From Oscillospiraceae bacterium (GTDB lineage Bacteria; Bacillota; Clostridia; Oscillospirales; Acutalibacteraceae), in the NCBI GenBank assembly GCA_031288555.1, contig JAITRE010000006.1, positions 1 through 40,942 on the forward strand: 40,942 bases of DNA, read 5' to 3'. Position numbers and translations under genes: made by a program. How positions within the stretch are numbered: the stretch's first letter is position 1; each line of letters begins with the position of its first letter. This document shows positions 1-7,945 of the stretch, piece after piece. The notes beneath the pieces are model-generated. The model had not been told where the DNA came from. It saw nothing but the letters and a program-made list of their open reading frames with translations, and searched no databases.

Positions 1-1
1 T

Positions 2-271
2 TCTGAAAAAATTATGAAAAAAGTAGAATTTCCGTTTTTTGATGATTTTGGAGAAGTCAAGGGATCCCGACAATATGCATTAACAAAACTTGTACTTCTT
101 GGTACAGAAAATGTAGAAAAAGAGCATTACTACTATTGTGAATTAAAAGACAATGGAAAATGGGTTTCTTTTAATAAAAAAGTAGACGGAAAAGAAATGG
201 AAGAAAAGAGTATTGATGAATTATTTAAAAATAACGTTGTGATAAGTGGCAAGTATGTAGCAATAAATTAA
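2..271 (+). CDS. C-terminal fragment of a ubiquitin-specific-protease-like (peptidase C19) protein, 5' end outside window
   Basis: The reading frame is open to the window edge, so this is probably the last 89 residues of a longer protein; an internal ATG at 14 has no clear ribosome binding site. The segment resembles the C-terminal His box of eukaryotic ubiquitin-specific proteases. It has a YALTKLVLLG strand, then an HYYYCEL segment where the family has GHYxAyv with the catalytic His, then KWVSFN where the family has W-x-x-F-N/D with the third catalytic residue. It ends in a short strand (GKYVAIN) like the closing AYxLfY strand. The catalytic Cys would lie upstream and cannot be seen. If correct, this is a deubiquitinase probably acting on host proteins. 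Family assignment is by motif memory only; an unrelated hypothetical protein remains possible. A strong terminator follows directly. Confidence 0.5.
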   Translation, partial: SEKIMKKVEFPFFDDFGEVKGSRQYALTKLVLLGTENVEKEHYYYCELKDNGKWVSFNKKVDGKEMEEKSIDELFKNNVVISGKYVAIN

Positions 272-284
272 AATAATAAATTTA

Positions 285-320
285 AACGTTCAGACTTTAA
301 AAAAGTTTGGGCGTTTTTTT
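285..320 (+). terminator. Rho-independent terminator after the deubiquitinase-like gene
   Basis: Bases 285-297 pair with 303-315 over 13 positions (10 Watson-Crick and 3 G-U), with a loop of about 5 bases, followed by a T run at 314-320. It lies 14 bases after the stop codon and separates the first gene from the rpsB cluster. Confidence 0.8.
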
Positions 321-410
321 ATTTTAGGTAGATTTTAAAAGATTTAATAAAAAAAATTAAATTGAAATTAAGATTAAGTTGTAAAAAGTGAGCTTACTCA
401 AATTTAAAGA

Positions 411-439
411 TTGTAAACTATCATTTTGTGTGGTAGACT
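411..439 (+). promoter_or_regulatory. Candidate promoter of rpsB
   Basis: TTGTAA at 411-416 and TAGACT at 434-439 are separated by exactly 17 bases and lie about 75 bases upstream of the rpsB start, downstream of the terminator at 285-320. The match to the sigma-A consensus is partial (4 of 6 in each box), and AT-rich DNA gives many such matches. Confidence 0.35.
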
Positions 440-513
440 TGAAGTTGAGATTGTTTAAAGTAGTTGTTTTTATGTTAAAAATATATTGAAAGGTTTGCCA
501 AGGAGGAGATTGA

Positions 514-1314
514 GTGTCTGTTATTTCTATGAAGCAACTTTTAGAATCAGGTGCCCATTTTGGTCATCAAACTAGGAGATGGAATCCTAAAATGGCTGAA
601 TACATTTTTGCTGAGAGAAATGGTATTTATATTATAGATTTGCAAAAAACCGTGAAGAAACTTGAAGCGGCTTATAATTTTGTTCGGGATTTATCTTTGG
701 GGAATAAATCTATTTTATTTGTAGGTACAAAAAAGCAAGCTCAAGAATCTGTGAAAACAGAAGCTGAGCGCAGTGGTGCTTTTTTTGTGAATGCGCGTTG
801 GCTTGGTGGGATGCTTACTAATTTTTTAACTATTCGCAGAAGAGTAGATAGATTATCGCAGCTTAGGGTAATGGAATCTGATGGGACTTTTGACCTTCTT
901 CCAAAAAAAGAAGCTTCAAAACTTACTCTTGAAATTGAAAAGCTTGAAAGGTTTTTAGGTGGAATAAAAAACATGAAAAAGCTTCCCGGTGCTTTGTTTA
1001 TAGTTGACCCTAAAAAAGAACATATAGCGGTAGCGGAAGCTCGTAAACTTAAAATTCCTATTATTTCAATAGTTGATACTAATTGTGATCCTGATGAAGT
1101 TGACTATGTTATACCTGGGAATGATGACGCCATTCGTTCTGTTAAATTAATTTCTTCGGTTATAGCGGATGCAGTTATTGAGGGTTCTAAAGAAAATTAT
1201 GCTGATGATTTTAGCAACGAAAACAAAGAAAATACATCAGAGCAAAAAAATCAGGATGCGAAAACTATTGCTGCTGATAAGGATCAAAATAAAATTGATG
1301 CAGATAGCAATTAA
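514..1314 (+). CDS. rpsB: 30S ribosomal protein S2
   Basis: Small-subunit ribosomal protein that sits on the head/platform and is needed for S1 binding and initiation in many bacteria. The 266-residue product has the S2 N-terminus with [15 protein letters not shown] and the conserved [10 protein letters not shown] and [12 protein letters not shown] segments. The last 40 residues or so are a low-complexity tail rich in Asn, Lys, Asp and Gln, longer than in minimal S2 proteins. Start is GTG with a strong ribosome binding site AGGAGGAG at 501-508. It opens the rpsB-tsf-pyrH-frr cluster, a conserved order in bacteria. Confidence 0.97.
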   Translation: MSVISMKQLLESGAHFGHQTRRWNPKMAEYIFAERNGIYIIDLQKTVKKLEAAYNFVRDLSLGNKSILFVGTKKQAQESVKTEAERSGAFFVNARWLGGMLTNFLTIRRRVDRLSQLRVMESDGTFDLLPKKEASKLTLEIEKLERFLGGIKNMKKLPGALFIVDPKKEHIAVAEARKLKIPIISIVDTNCDPDEVDYVIPGNDDAIRSVKLISSVIADAVIEGSKENYADDFSNENKENTSEQKNQDAKTIAADKDQNKIDADSN

Positions 1315-1482
1315 TAGTTTGTAAACTAAATTTTGAGAAATTTTTTTAAAAAATTGTTAAAAATTAATTTTTATTGTTTTTTATTATTCAGTTTATTATT
1401 TTAGTTTTGATTTATTTAAAAAGTTTTATATTAAAGAAGCTTATACGGTTTTTAAGATTATAAAGTGGAAAGGGTAATTCAT

Positions 1483-2352
1483 ATGGGTATTACAGCTGAA
1501 GATGTAAAAGCTTTAAGAGAAAAAACTGGTTGTGGCATAATGGATTGCAAAGAAGCTTTGGTTGAAGCGAATGGAGATGCGAATATAGCAGTAGATATTC
1601 TTAGGAAAAAAGGTCTTGATGCGTCTTTAAAGAAATCTTCAAGAGTTACTGTTGATGGTGTTGCTATGGCGATTACGAATGAAGATCAGACTGTTGGAGT
1701 TTGCATAGAAGTAAATTCAGAGACTGATTTTGTTGCAAAAAATACTCAGTTTTTAGATTTTGTAAATATATGTGCAAAGACTGTTATAGATTTAAAGCCT
1801 GAAAGTGTTGAAGAATTATTAAATTGCAAAGCTTGCGGTACTTCTAAAGAAATTGGAAAGCTTTTAGAAGAAAAAATCTTAATTATAGGTGAAAATATAA
1901 GAATTCGTAGATTTGAGCGCTTTGAGGGCGTTGTGTCTTCTTACATTCACATTGATGGTCGTGTTGCTTCTCTTGTTAAGTTTGACGCTGTTCCTGACGT
2001 TGTTAGTTTTTCTGAGTTTAAAAATTTTTCAAAAGATGTGGCTATGCAAATTGCTGCTGCCAAGCCTCTTTTTCTTAACGAGGAATCTATTCCAAGTGAT
2101 GTTATTGAACATGAAAGAAAAGTTCTTTTTGAACAAATAGCAAGTGAAGGAAAACCTGAAAATATAATTAAAAAAATAGTAGATGGTAGAATGAATAAGT
2201 TTTTTAAAGAAAATTGTTTGTTGAATCAAGAATTTATTAAAGATTCATCGTTTTCTGTTAGTTCTTATTTGCAGAAAGTTGAAAAAGAATTAAATATTCA
2301 AATTAGTATTGAAGATTTTGTGAGATATGAAAAAGGTGAAAAATTAGATTAA
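1483..2352 (+). CDS. tsf: Translation elongation factor Ts
   Basis: Nucleotide exchange factor that releases GDP from EF-Tu. The 289-residue product begins with a UBA-like domain (ITAEDVKALREKTGCGIMDC) and carries the EF-Ts signature NSETDFVAKN near residue 80, followed by the dimerisation/core domain. I chose ATG at 1483 because GGAAAGGG lies just upstream at about 1467-1474 and because the family starts at this point; an in-frame GTG at 1465 would add six residues and lies over that binding site. A 168-base AT-rich spacer separates it from rpsB, so an own promoter is possible. Confidence 0.97.
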   Translation: MGITAEDVKALREKTGCGIMDCKEALVEANGDANIAVDILRKKGLDASLKKSSRVTVDGVAMAITNEDQTVGVCIEVNSETDFVAKNTQFLDFVNICAKTVIDLKPESVEELLNCKACGTSKEIGKLLEEKILIIGENIRIRRFERFEGVVSSYIHIDGRVASLVKFDAVPDVVSFSEFKNFSKDVAMQIAAAKPLFLNEESIPSDVIEHERKVLFEQIASEGKPENIIKKIVDGRMNKFFKENCLLNQEFIKDSSFSVSSYLQKVEKELNIQISIEDFVRYEKGEKLD

Positions 2353-2579
2353 GAATTTTGTTAAAGAAAAGTTTTATTGTGTTTTAAATCTGTTTATTAT
2401 AGTTTATGTTAAAAATTGATGTTTTGTTTTGAAAGGTTTTAAAAAGCATGTGGAGTTTTGTCTTTTCAAAATTTGGGAATTTGCATTTTTTTAATTTTGA
2501 AATTAAAAAGAAACTAAGAAGTAATTTTTGATAGTATATTTTTTGCAAAATAAGTTTTTTAGTTTATAACGAACGGGTT

Positions 2580-3296
2580 GTGGTGTTTTTGAAACCTAAA
2601 TATAACAGAGTTTTGTTAAAACTAAGCGGGGAAGCTTTGTCTGGCAATAAAGAACATGGGATTGATTTTCCTACTGTTGTTAGTATTTGCGAGTCTGTAG
2701 AAAAATGTTGCAGTCTTGGTGTTGAGGTTGGAATTGTTGTTGGCGGAGGGAATTTTTTAAGAGGGCATGCAACTTTAGAAATAGATCGTATTAGGGCTGA
2801 TCATATGGGAATGCTTGCTACTGCTATAAATTCACTTGGAGTTGCAAGTGCTTTAGAGAAATTGGGGGTAGTTGTGCGTGTACAAACCGCTATTTCTATG
2901 AGGCAATTTGCAGAGCCGTATATACGCAGTAAAGCGTTGAGCCATATGAATAAAGGCAGAGTTGTGATTTTTGGTTGTGGTACAGGAAATCCTCTTTTTT
3001 CGACTGACACTGCAGCGTCTCTGCGTGCGGCGGAAGTGGAAGCTGATATAATTTTAAAGGCCACCACGGTTGACGGTGTTTATGACGGCGACCCTAAGGT
3101 TAAGAAAAATGCTGTTAAATATAAAAAAGTTTCTTTTCAAGATGTATTGACTAATAATTTAGGTTTTATGGATAGTACTGCCGCTTCTCTTTGCAGAGAT
3201 AATAAAATTTCTGTTCTTGTTTTTAGTATAAAAGATCCTTTTAACATAGTAAGAGCTGTTTGCGGAGAAGACATAGGTACCTTAGTAGAAGTGTGA
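2580..3296 (+). CDS. pyrH: UMP kinase
   Basis: Phosphorylates UMP to UDP, feeding RNA, DNA and cell-wall nucleotide-sugar synthesis. The 238-residue product belongs to the amino-acid-kinase fold. It has an N-terminal LLKLSGEAL phosphate-binding strand, a VGIVVGGGNFLRG loop and the DADxR-like IDRIRADHMGML segment; ATTVDGVYDGDPK is the nucleotide-binding region. The start is uncertain: GTG at 2580, GTG at 2583 and TTG at 2589 are all in frame, and no strong ribosome binding site decides between them. It sits between tsf and frr, 22 bases before frr, as is usual. Confidence 0.96.
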   Translation: MVFLKPKYNRVLLKLSGEALSGNKEHGIDFPTVVSICESVEKCCSLGVEVGIVVGGGNFLRGHATLEIDRIRADHMGMLATAINSLGVASALEKLGVVVRVQTAISMRQFAEPYIRSKALSHMNKGRVVIFGCGTGNPLFSTDTAASLRAAEVEADIILKATTVDGVYDGDPKVKKNAVKYKKVSFQDVLTNNLGFMDSTAASLCRDNKISVLVFSIKDPFNIVRAVCGEDIGTLVEV

Positions 3297-3318
3297 TTGA
3301 TTTTAAGGAGATGTATTT

Positions 3319-3873
3319 ATGGATCAAGTTTTAAATAATACAGAGATTCGTATGAAAAAAGTTATTGCTGCTCTTAAAGACGAATATTCGCAAATAAATG
3401 CTGGGCGTATTACTCCAAAAATACTTGATAAAATATCTGTTGATTATTATGGTAGTTCTACAAAAATTACTCAATTGGCTGCGGTTTCTGTTGTTCAGTC
3501 AAATATTTTGCAGATTCAACCCTTTGACCCTTCTTCTTGTTCCGATATAGAAAAAGCATTACAACTTTCAGATCTTGGAGTCAATCCTCAGAATGATGGA
3601 AAAGTGATTAGAATTATTTTTCCTTCTCCCACAGAAGAACGTAGAAATCTGATGGCGAAAGAAGTAGCAAAGCAAGGCGAAAACGCTAAAGTTGCAATTA
3701 GAAATATTCGTCGCGATTCAATCGACAAGCTCAAGAAGTTAAACAAAAATAATGTTATAACTCAAGATGTTCTTGCTAGTTTTTCCGATGAAATACAGAA
3801 TTTAACAGATAAATATGTTAAGAATGTAGACTTGTTGTCGGATGACAAACGAAATGAAGTAATTAAAGTTTAA
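3319..3873 (+). CDS. frr: Ribosome recycling factor
   Basis: Splits post-termination ribosomes together with EF-G. The 184-residue length is normal for the family. Visible family segments are the three-helix N-terminal part with AGRITPKILDKISVDYYG, the QIQPFDPS strand and the LGVNPQNDGKVIRI segment, followed by the long C-terminal helix with EERRNLMAKEVAKQGENAKVAIRNIRRD split over residues 107-136. Start is ATG with AAGGAGATG at 3306-3314. It is close behind pyrH and likely co-transcribed. Confidence 0.97.
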   Translation: MDQVLNNTEIRMKKVIAALKDEYSQINAGRITPKILDKISVDYYGSSTKITQLAAVSVVQSNILQIQPFDPSSCSDIEKALQLSDLGVNPQNDGKVIRIIFPSPTEERRNLMAKEVAKQGENAKVAIRNIRRDSIDKLKKLNKNNVITQDVLASFSDEIQNLTDKYVKNVDLLSDDKRNEVIKV

Positions 3874-4053
3874 ATAAATTAAAAGAAATGTTTTCAATTT
3901 TTATCTGACTGATATAAATTTTTTTTGAGTTTATTTTTTAAAAGCTTTAATAGTAAATTTTCTATATTTAAAGATTTTATAGAATTTTAATAGAATGAAG
4001 TTGTTTTACATAGATTTTTATTATTTGATGTTGTTAAATGTTTTAAATTTAAA

Positions 4054-4083
4054 TTGAATTCTATAATGAATTGAAGTTATAAT
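4054..4083 (+). promoter_or_regulatory. Candidate promoter of uppS-cdsA
   Basis: TTGAAT at 4054-4059 and a perfect TATAAT at 4078-4083, 18 bases apart, lie about 70 bases before the uppS start in a 282-base spacer after frr. The spacer otherwise shows no gene. Confidence 0.4.
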
Positions 4084-4155
4084 AAAGTTGAATGTTGGTT
4101 TGTTTTAATATTTTTTATATAAATTTGTTATTTTAAAGATTGTGGTGAAATTTAA

Positions 4156-4905
4156 ATGAGCTTAGAAAAGTTTGATATTAAAAGTAATAAAAACAAAAAC
4201 TTACCTAAGCATCTTGCCATAATAATGGATGGAAATGGAAGGTGGGCTAAAAAAAAACTTTTACCTCGCTCTGTGGGTCATAAATTTGGAGCGAAAAATT
4301 TCAGGAGCATAACTAGATACTGTAATAGTATAGGCATACTTTATTTAACAGTTTTTGCTTTTTCGACTGAAAATTGGAAAAGACCAAAAGAAGAAATTAA
4401 ATTTTTAATAGTTCTTTTTAAACAATATTTAAAAGAAGCTTTGAAGGATTTTAAGAAAGAAAATGTTAAAATAAAGTTTCTTGGTGAAAGAAACGTGTTT
4501 CCTAAAGAAGTAATTTCTCTTATAAACGAAGCAGAAAAAATTTCTTTGAATTCAACAAGTATGTTTCTTAATATTGCTATGAATTATGGCAGCCGGAGTG
4601 AGATTACAAGGGCTGTTCGTTTAATTGCTAAAGAGGTAGCAAAAGAAAAAATAAACATAAACGATATAAATGAATCAATTGTTTCTGATAATTTGTATAC
4701 TTTTAGTCAGCCTGACGTAGATTTAGTTTTAAGAACGGGCGGAGAAAAGCGCATTTCTAATTTTTTACTTTGGCAATCAGCATACGCTGAGTATATTTTT
4801 TCTGATGTTTTATGGCCTGATTTTAAACCTCAAGACTTACAGTTAGCATTGGCTGAATTTTCTTTAAGAAAAAGGCGCTTTGGAGGGGTAACGGTTGACA
4901 ATTAA
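4156..4905 (+). CDS. uppS: Isoprenyl (undecaprenyl) diphosphate synthase
   Basis: Cis-prenyltransferase that adds isopentenyl units to farnesyl diphosphate, making the C55 carrier for peptidoglycan and wall polymers. The 249-residue product has the catalytic HLAIIMDGNGRWAKK motif near residue 20 (Asp of MDGNGR), the STENWKRP segment and the C-terminal RTGGEKRISNFLLWQ plus Y-E/D-type metal-site segment. Start is ATG at 4156 after a GTGGTGA-type binding site at about 4142-4148. The 3' end overlaps cdsA by 11 bases, indicating translational coupling. Confidence 0.96.
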   Translation: MSLEKFDIKSNKNKNLPKHLAIIMDGNGRWAKKKLLPRSVGHKFGAKNFRSITRYCNSIGILYLTVFAFSTENWKRPKEEIKFLIVLFKQYLKEALKDFKKENVKIKFLGERNVFPKEVISLINEAEKISLNSTSMFLNIAMNYGSRSEITRAVRLIAKEVAKEKININDINESIVSDNLYTFSQPDVDLVLRTGGEKRISNFLLWQSAYAEYIFSDVLWPDFKPQDLQLALAEFSLRKRRFGGVTVDN

Positions 4906-5728
4906 GATTTTATCTGGTGTTATAGGTGCTTTTTTCATCATTACTCTTCTTTTATTTGACCGTAATTTTCCTTATTTTCTTAATATTTTAGTGGGTCTTG
5001 TTGGTTGTTTATCTGTTCATGAAATTTTTGTTGCTATTAAATTAGAAAAAAATTATTTTTTAATTTTACCAAGTTATTTTTTTACATCTTTGCTTCCTAT
5101 AGTCGGTGTTCACGAAACAAAGTGGCAGTTTATTTGTTATGTGTATACACTTGTTGTAGTTGGAATTATGTTGTTAAGAAACAAAGGGTTAAAGTTAAAG
5201 GATGTTGTTATGGTTTATAGCATGACGGTATTTATTTCTTTTGCCCTTACCACGCTTATAAGGCTTCGTGACATGGGTGGAAAGATTGGGAGTTTTTATG
5301 TTTTATTAGCTCTTGGAATTGCTTGGATTTCTGATACAGGTGCATATTTTGGCGGAAGTTTTTTAGGAAAACAAAAGCTTTGTCCCGAAATAAGTCCTAA
5401 AAAAACAGTAGAAGGCGTTGTAAGTGGCGTTTTATTTTGTATTATTATAATGTTTTTGATAAGTTTTTTATTTGAAAAAATTAATTTTGACCGATCTGTT
5501 ATTAGCGTGAATTATGTCTTTTTAATTATGATTTGTTTAATAGGGTCCTTTATTGCTGTTATAGGAGATTTATTTTTTTCATGGGTTAAACGTGGTTGCA
5601 AAATAAAAGATTTTGGCGATGTTATGCCTGGACATGGTGGTGTATTAGATAGATTCGATAGCGTTATTTTTGTTGCGCCTTTTGTTTATTTTATGATTAA
5701 AATTTCTGCCGTGTTAATAACTAAATGA
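4895..5728 (+). CDS. cdsA: Phosphatidate cytidylyltransferase
   Basis: Integral membrane enzyme that makes CDP-diacylglycerol from phosphatidic acid and CTP, the precursor of the anionic phospholipids. The 277-residue product is almost entirely hydrophobic helices (about eight). Family residues visible are SDTGAYFGGSFLGKQK followed by SPKKTVEG, and the C-terminal CDS signature KRGCKIKDFGD with PGHGGVLDRFDS. Start is TTG at 4895 inside the 3' end of uppS, with GGAGGGG at 4882-4888 as ribosome binding site. The uppS-cdsA pairing is widely conserved. Confidence 0.95.
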   Translation: MTIKILSGVIGAFFIITLLLFDRNFPYFLNILVGLVGCLSVHEIFVAIKLEKNYFLILPSYFFTSLLPIVGVHETKWQFICYVYTLVVVGIMLLRNKGLKLKDVVMVYSMTVFISFALTTLIRLRDMGGKIGSFYVLLALGIAWISDTGAYFGGSFLGKQKLCPEISPKKTVEGVVSGVLFCIIIMFLISFLFEKINFDRSVISVNYVFLIMICLIGSFIAVIGDLFFSWVKRGCKIKDFGDVMPGHGGVLDRFDSVIFVAPFVYFMIKISAVLITK

Positions 5729-5745
5729 GAAGTTAAAAATTTGCT

Positions 5746-5769
5746 TAAATTTCTGTACAGATTTTTTTA
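5746..5769 (+). terminator. Weak candidate terminator after cdsA
   Basis: A TCTGTACAGA palindrome flanked by AAAT on the left and a run of seven T on the right lies about 20 bases after the cdsA stop. The stem is short and interrupted, so termination here is only possible. Confidence 0.25.
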
Positions 5770-6005
5770 TTTCAAATGAATAAATTTTTGCAAGCTTAAA
5801 ATTATTTTAAGATTACAGTTTTTCTTTTTAAATTTTAAAATATATGTTAAACTGTTTGAGGTAAGTGTTTAAATTTAAAAGAGATTTAGAGTTTAGTTTT
5901 TCAAAAATAAAATTAAAATTTATATAAATTTTGTATAGATTTTAAGGTTTGCTGAAGTCTAAGATTTTATTCTAGTAAACTTGAAATGTAGGGAGAGATA
6001 AATGT

Positions 6006-6833
6006 TTGAAAGTTTTTTGTATAAAAACTAAAAATTTGCGCTTTACAAGCGACCATATTTATATTATGGGTGTTTTGAACATTACGCCTGATTCTTTTTC
6101 TGATGGTGGAGATTTTTTAGACTCTGAACTAGCTTTTCAAAGAGCTTTTGAAATACAAGAGCAAGGTGCCCATATACTTGATATTGGTGCTCAATCAACG
6201 AGACCTGGTTTTAAATTTATTGACGGGAAAACAGAATGGGATAGACTTAAAAAACCATTAAAGCTTATAGTAAATAAAATTAAAATACCTGTTTCTATTG
6301 ATACTTTTCATCCTTATGTTGCTGAGCGTGCCGCTGATTTAGGTGTAGATATTATAAATGATATTTCTGGTTTTAAAGATAAAAATATGATAGGGCTTGT
6401 AAAAAAATCGAATCTTTCTTTAATAGTTATGCAGAATGGTCCGTTAAATTGTACTTATAAGTTTTTAAATTCGAAATTTTATGAATTGATGGAGGATTCT
6501 ATAGAAAAAGAAAGAATGTGTTTTGATCCTGGAGTAGGATTTGGAAAGAATAATGATGAAAATTTATATATTTTTAAAAATCCATTGGAATTTTCTCCAA
6601 AAGATAATTTTGTTTTAATAGGAGCTTCGAGAAAACGCATTACTTCACTTGCTTGCAATGAGGAAGCTTCTCCTAAAAAAAGGCTTATTCCTACAATTGT
6701 TGCGCACACAATTTCAGCTTTTAATGGAGCAAATATTTTAAGGGTTCATGATGCGAAAGAGGGAGTTCAAGCTGCAAAAATGTTAGAATTTATTTTAAAA
6801 AACGACTTAAATAAAGAAACTTTGATACAATAA
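6006..6833 (+). CDS. folP: Dihydropteroate synthase
   Basis: Condenses dihydropterin diphosphate with p-aminobenzoate to dihydropteroate in folate synthesis. The 275-residue TIM-barrel protein shows GVLNITPDSFSDGG, then DIGAQSTRPG, SIDT, INDISGF, DPGVGFGK, a GASRKR phosphate-loop segment and the closing RVHDAKEG. The strand that usually reads LMHxxG is VMQNGPL here, so the common His is not obvious. Start is TTG at 6006 with AGGGAGAG at 5990-5997; an overlapping ATG at 6002 is in a frame that stops after nine codons. It is followed by folB and folK, which supply its substrate. Confidence 0.95.
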   Translation: MKVFCIKTKNLRFTSDHIYIMGVLNITPDSFSDGGDFLDSELAFQRAFEIQEQGAHILDIGAQSTRPGFKFIDGKTEWDRLKKPLKLIVNKIKIPVSIDTFHPYVAERAADLGVDIINDISGFKDKNMIGLVKKSNLSLIVMQNGPLNCTYKFLNSKFYELMEDSIEKERMCFDPGVGFGKNNDENLYIFKNPLEFSPKDNFVLIGASRKRITSLACNEEASPKKRLIPTIVAHTISAFNGANILRVHDAKEGVQAAKMLEFILKNDLNKETLIQ

Positions 6834-6948
6834 ATCTTAAAATATTTATTTAGATTAAATTATTTTATGAAAATTTGATTTTATAGATTAGTGGAATTTG
6901 ATTAATGTTTAAAGATTTTACAAACAATTCTTTTTGAGGTGAATTAGT

Positions 6949-7323
6949 TTGAAAAAATTATGTAAAATTTTAATTAAAGGTTTAAAGATTTTTGCTTATC
7001 ATGGGGTTCATAAAAAGGAAAAAAACGACGGTCAAGATTTTATTCTTGATATAAATATTTGGATTAATGCTGAAAAAGCTGTGAAGAAAGATGACATAAA
7101 GAACACTGTTAATTATTCTTCTGTTGCAAAGGTTTGCAAAAAAACGATGCTTGGAAATAAATGGAATTTAATAGAGACTGTTGCTGAGAAAGTGGCTTTA
7201 AAAATTTTAAAAAAATTTAGTATCGCAAAAAAGGTCAAGGTTCTTCTCAAAAAGCCTAAAACTAGTGACCTGGAATTTGAATATATGGCAGTTGAGATTA
7301 TTAAAAGCAGAGATGATATATAA
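6949..7323 (+). CDS. folB: Dihydroneopterin aldolase
   Basis: Cleaves 7,8-dihydroneopterin to 6-hydroxymethyl-7,8-dihydropterin in the folate pathway. The 124-residue product has the expected size and T-fold pattern, with FAYHGVHKKEKNDGQDF near residue 16 (family F-x-x-HGV and the E/Q region), NTVNYSSVA, and LIETVAEKVA with the substrate-binding Glu; a Lys corresponding to the catalytic one is plausible in VLLKKPK. Start is TTG at 6949 with GAGGTGA at 6936-6942. It is placed between folP and folK. Confidence 0.92.
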   Translation: MKKLCKILIKGLKIFAYHGVHKKEKNDGQDFILDINIWINAEKAVKKDDIKNTVNYSSVAKVCKKTMLGNKWNLIETVAEKVALKILKKFSIAKKVKVLLKKPKTSDLEFEYMAVEIIKSRDDI

Positions 7324-7360
7324 GCTTAAGATGTAGAGTAAAGGTGTGTTTTATTAAAAT

Positions 7361-7870
7361 ATGAAAGAAGCAGTTATTGGTCTTGGTAGCAATCTTTTTG
7401 ACAGAAAAATGAATATTAAAAAGTCTTTTGATTTTATAGATAGAATTTTAAACACAAAGATTAGAAAAATTTCTAAATTCTACGAAACAAAGCCTTATAA
7501 AGTTTCAAACAAACAAAGAGATTATATAAACTGCTGTGTTTCTGTTAAAACTGAGCTTAGTCCTTTGGTTTTGCTTGGCGCTTGTTTGGGAATAGAAGCG
7601 GCTCTTGGAAGAGAGAGGTTTTGCCGTTTTTCAAGTCGAACAATTGATATTGATTTAATTTGTTTTGAATCTTTCAAAATTTGCACGGAAGAACTTTGTT
7701 TGCCTCATCCTAGAGCGCATGAACGCCTGTTTGTTTTATTGCCACTTTTTGATCTTTATCCTAAGGGAGTGCCTGAAGCATTTTGTTTTAAAACTTTTAA
7801 AAAAGAAATTTTTGAAAATAAAGATAATTTTATTAAAGGTAGATTTTCTTCATTAAATGATATATGTTGA
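7361..7870 (+). CDS. folK: 2-amino-4-hydroxy-6-hydroxymethyldihydropteridine diphosphokinase
   Basis: Transfers diphosphate from ATP to hydroxymethyldihydropterin, giving the substrate of FolP. The 169-residue product shows the family features IGLGSNLFDR at the N-terminus, FYETKPY, the catalytic-loop region LGRERFCRFSSRTIDIDLI with the metal-binding Asp pair, and LPHPRAHERLFVLLPL. Start is ATG at 7361 after AAAGGTG at about 7339-7345, 37 bases after folB. folP-folB-folK is a common operon; folE and folC are not in this window. Confidence 0.95.
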   Translation: MKEAVIGLGSNLFDRKMNIKKSFDFIDRILNTKIRKISKFYETKPYKVSNKQRDYINCCVSVKTELSPLVLLGACLGIEAALGRERFCRFSSRTIDIDLICFESFKICTEELCLPHPRAHERLFVLLPLFDLYPKGVPEAFCFKTFKKEIFENKDNFIKGRFSSLNDIC

Positions 7871-7945
7871 ATTTTAGCAAAATTTTTAAAAAGTTTTAAA
7901 TATGAAGTTTTATAGTGTTCAAAGCTAGATTGGGGAATTTATTAA

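Noticed and set aside
1315..1328. TAGTTT-GT-AAACTA as a terminator after rpsB
   Set aside because: The stem has one G-C pair, a two-base loop and no directly adjacent T run.
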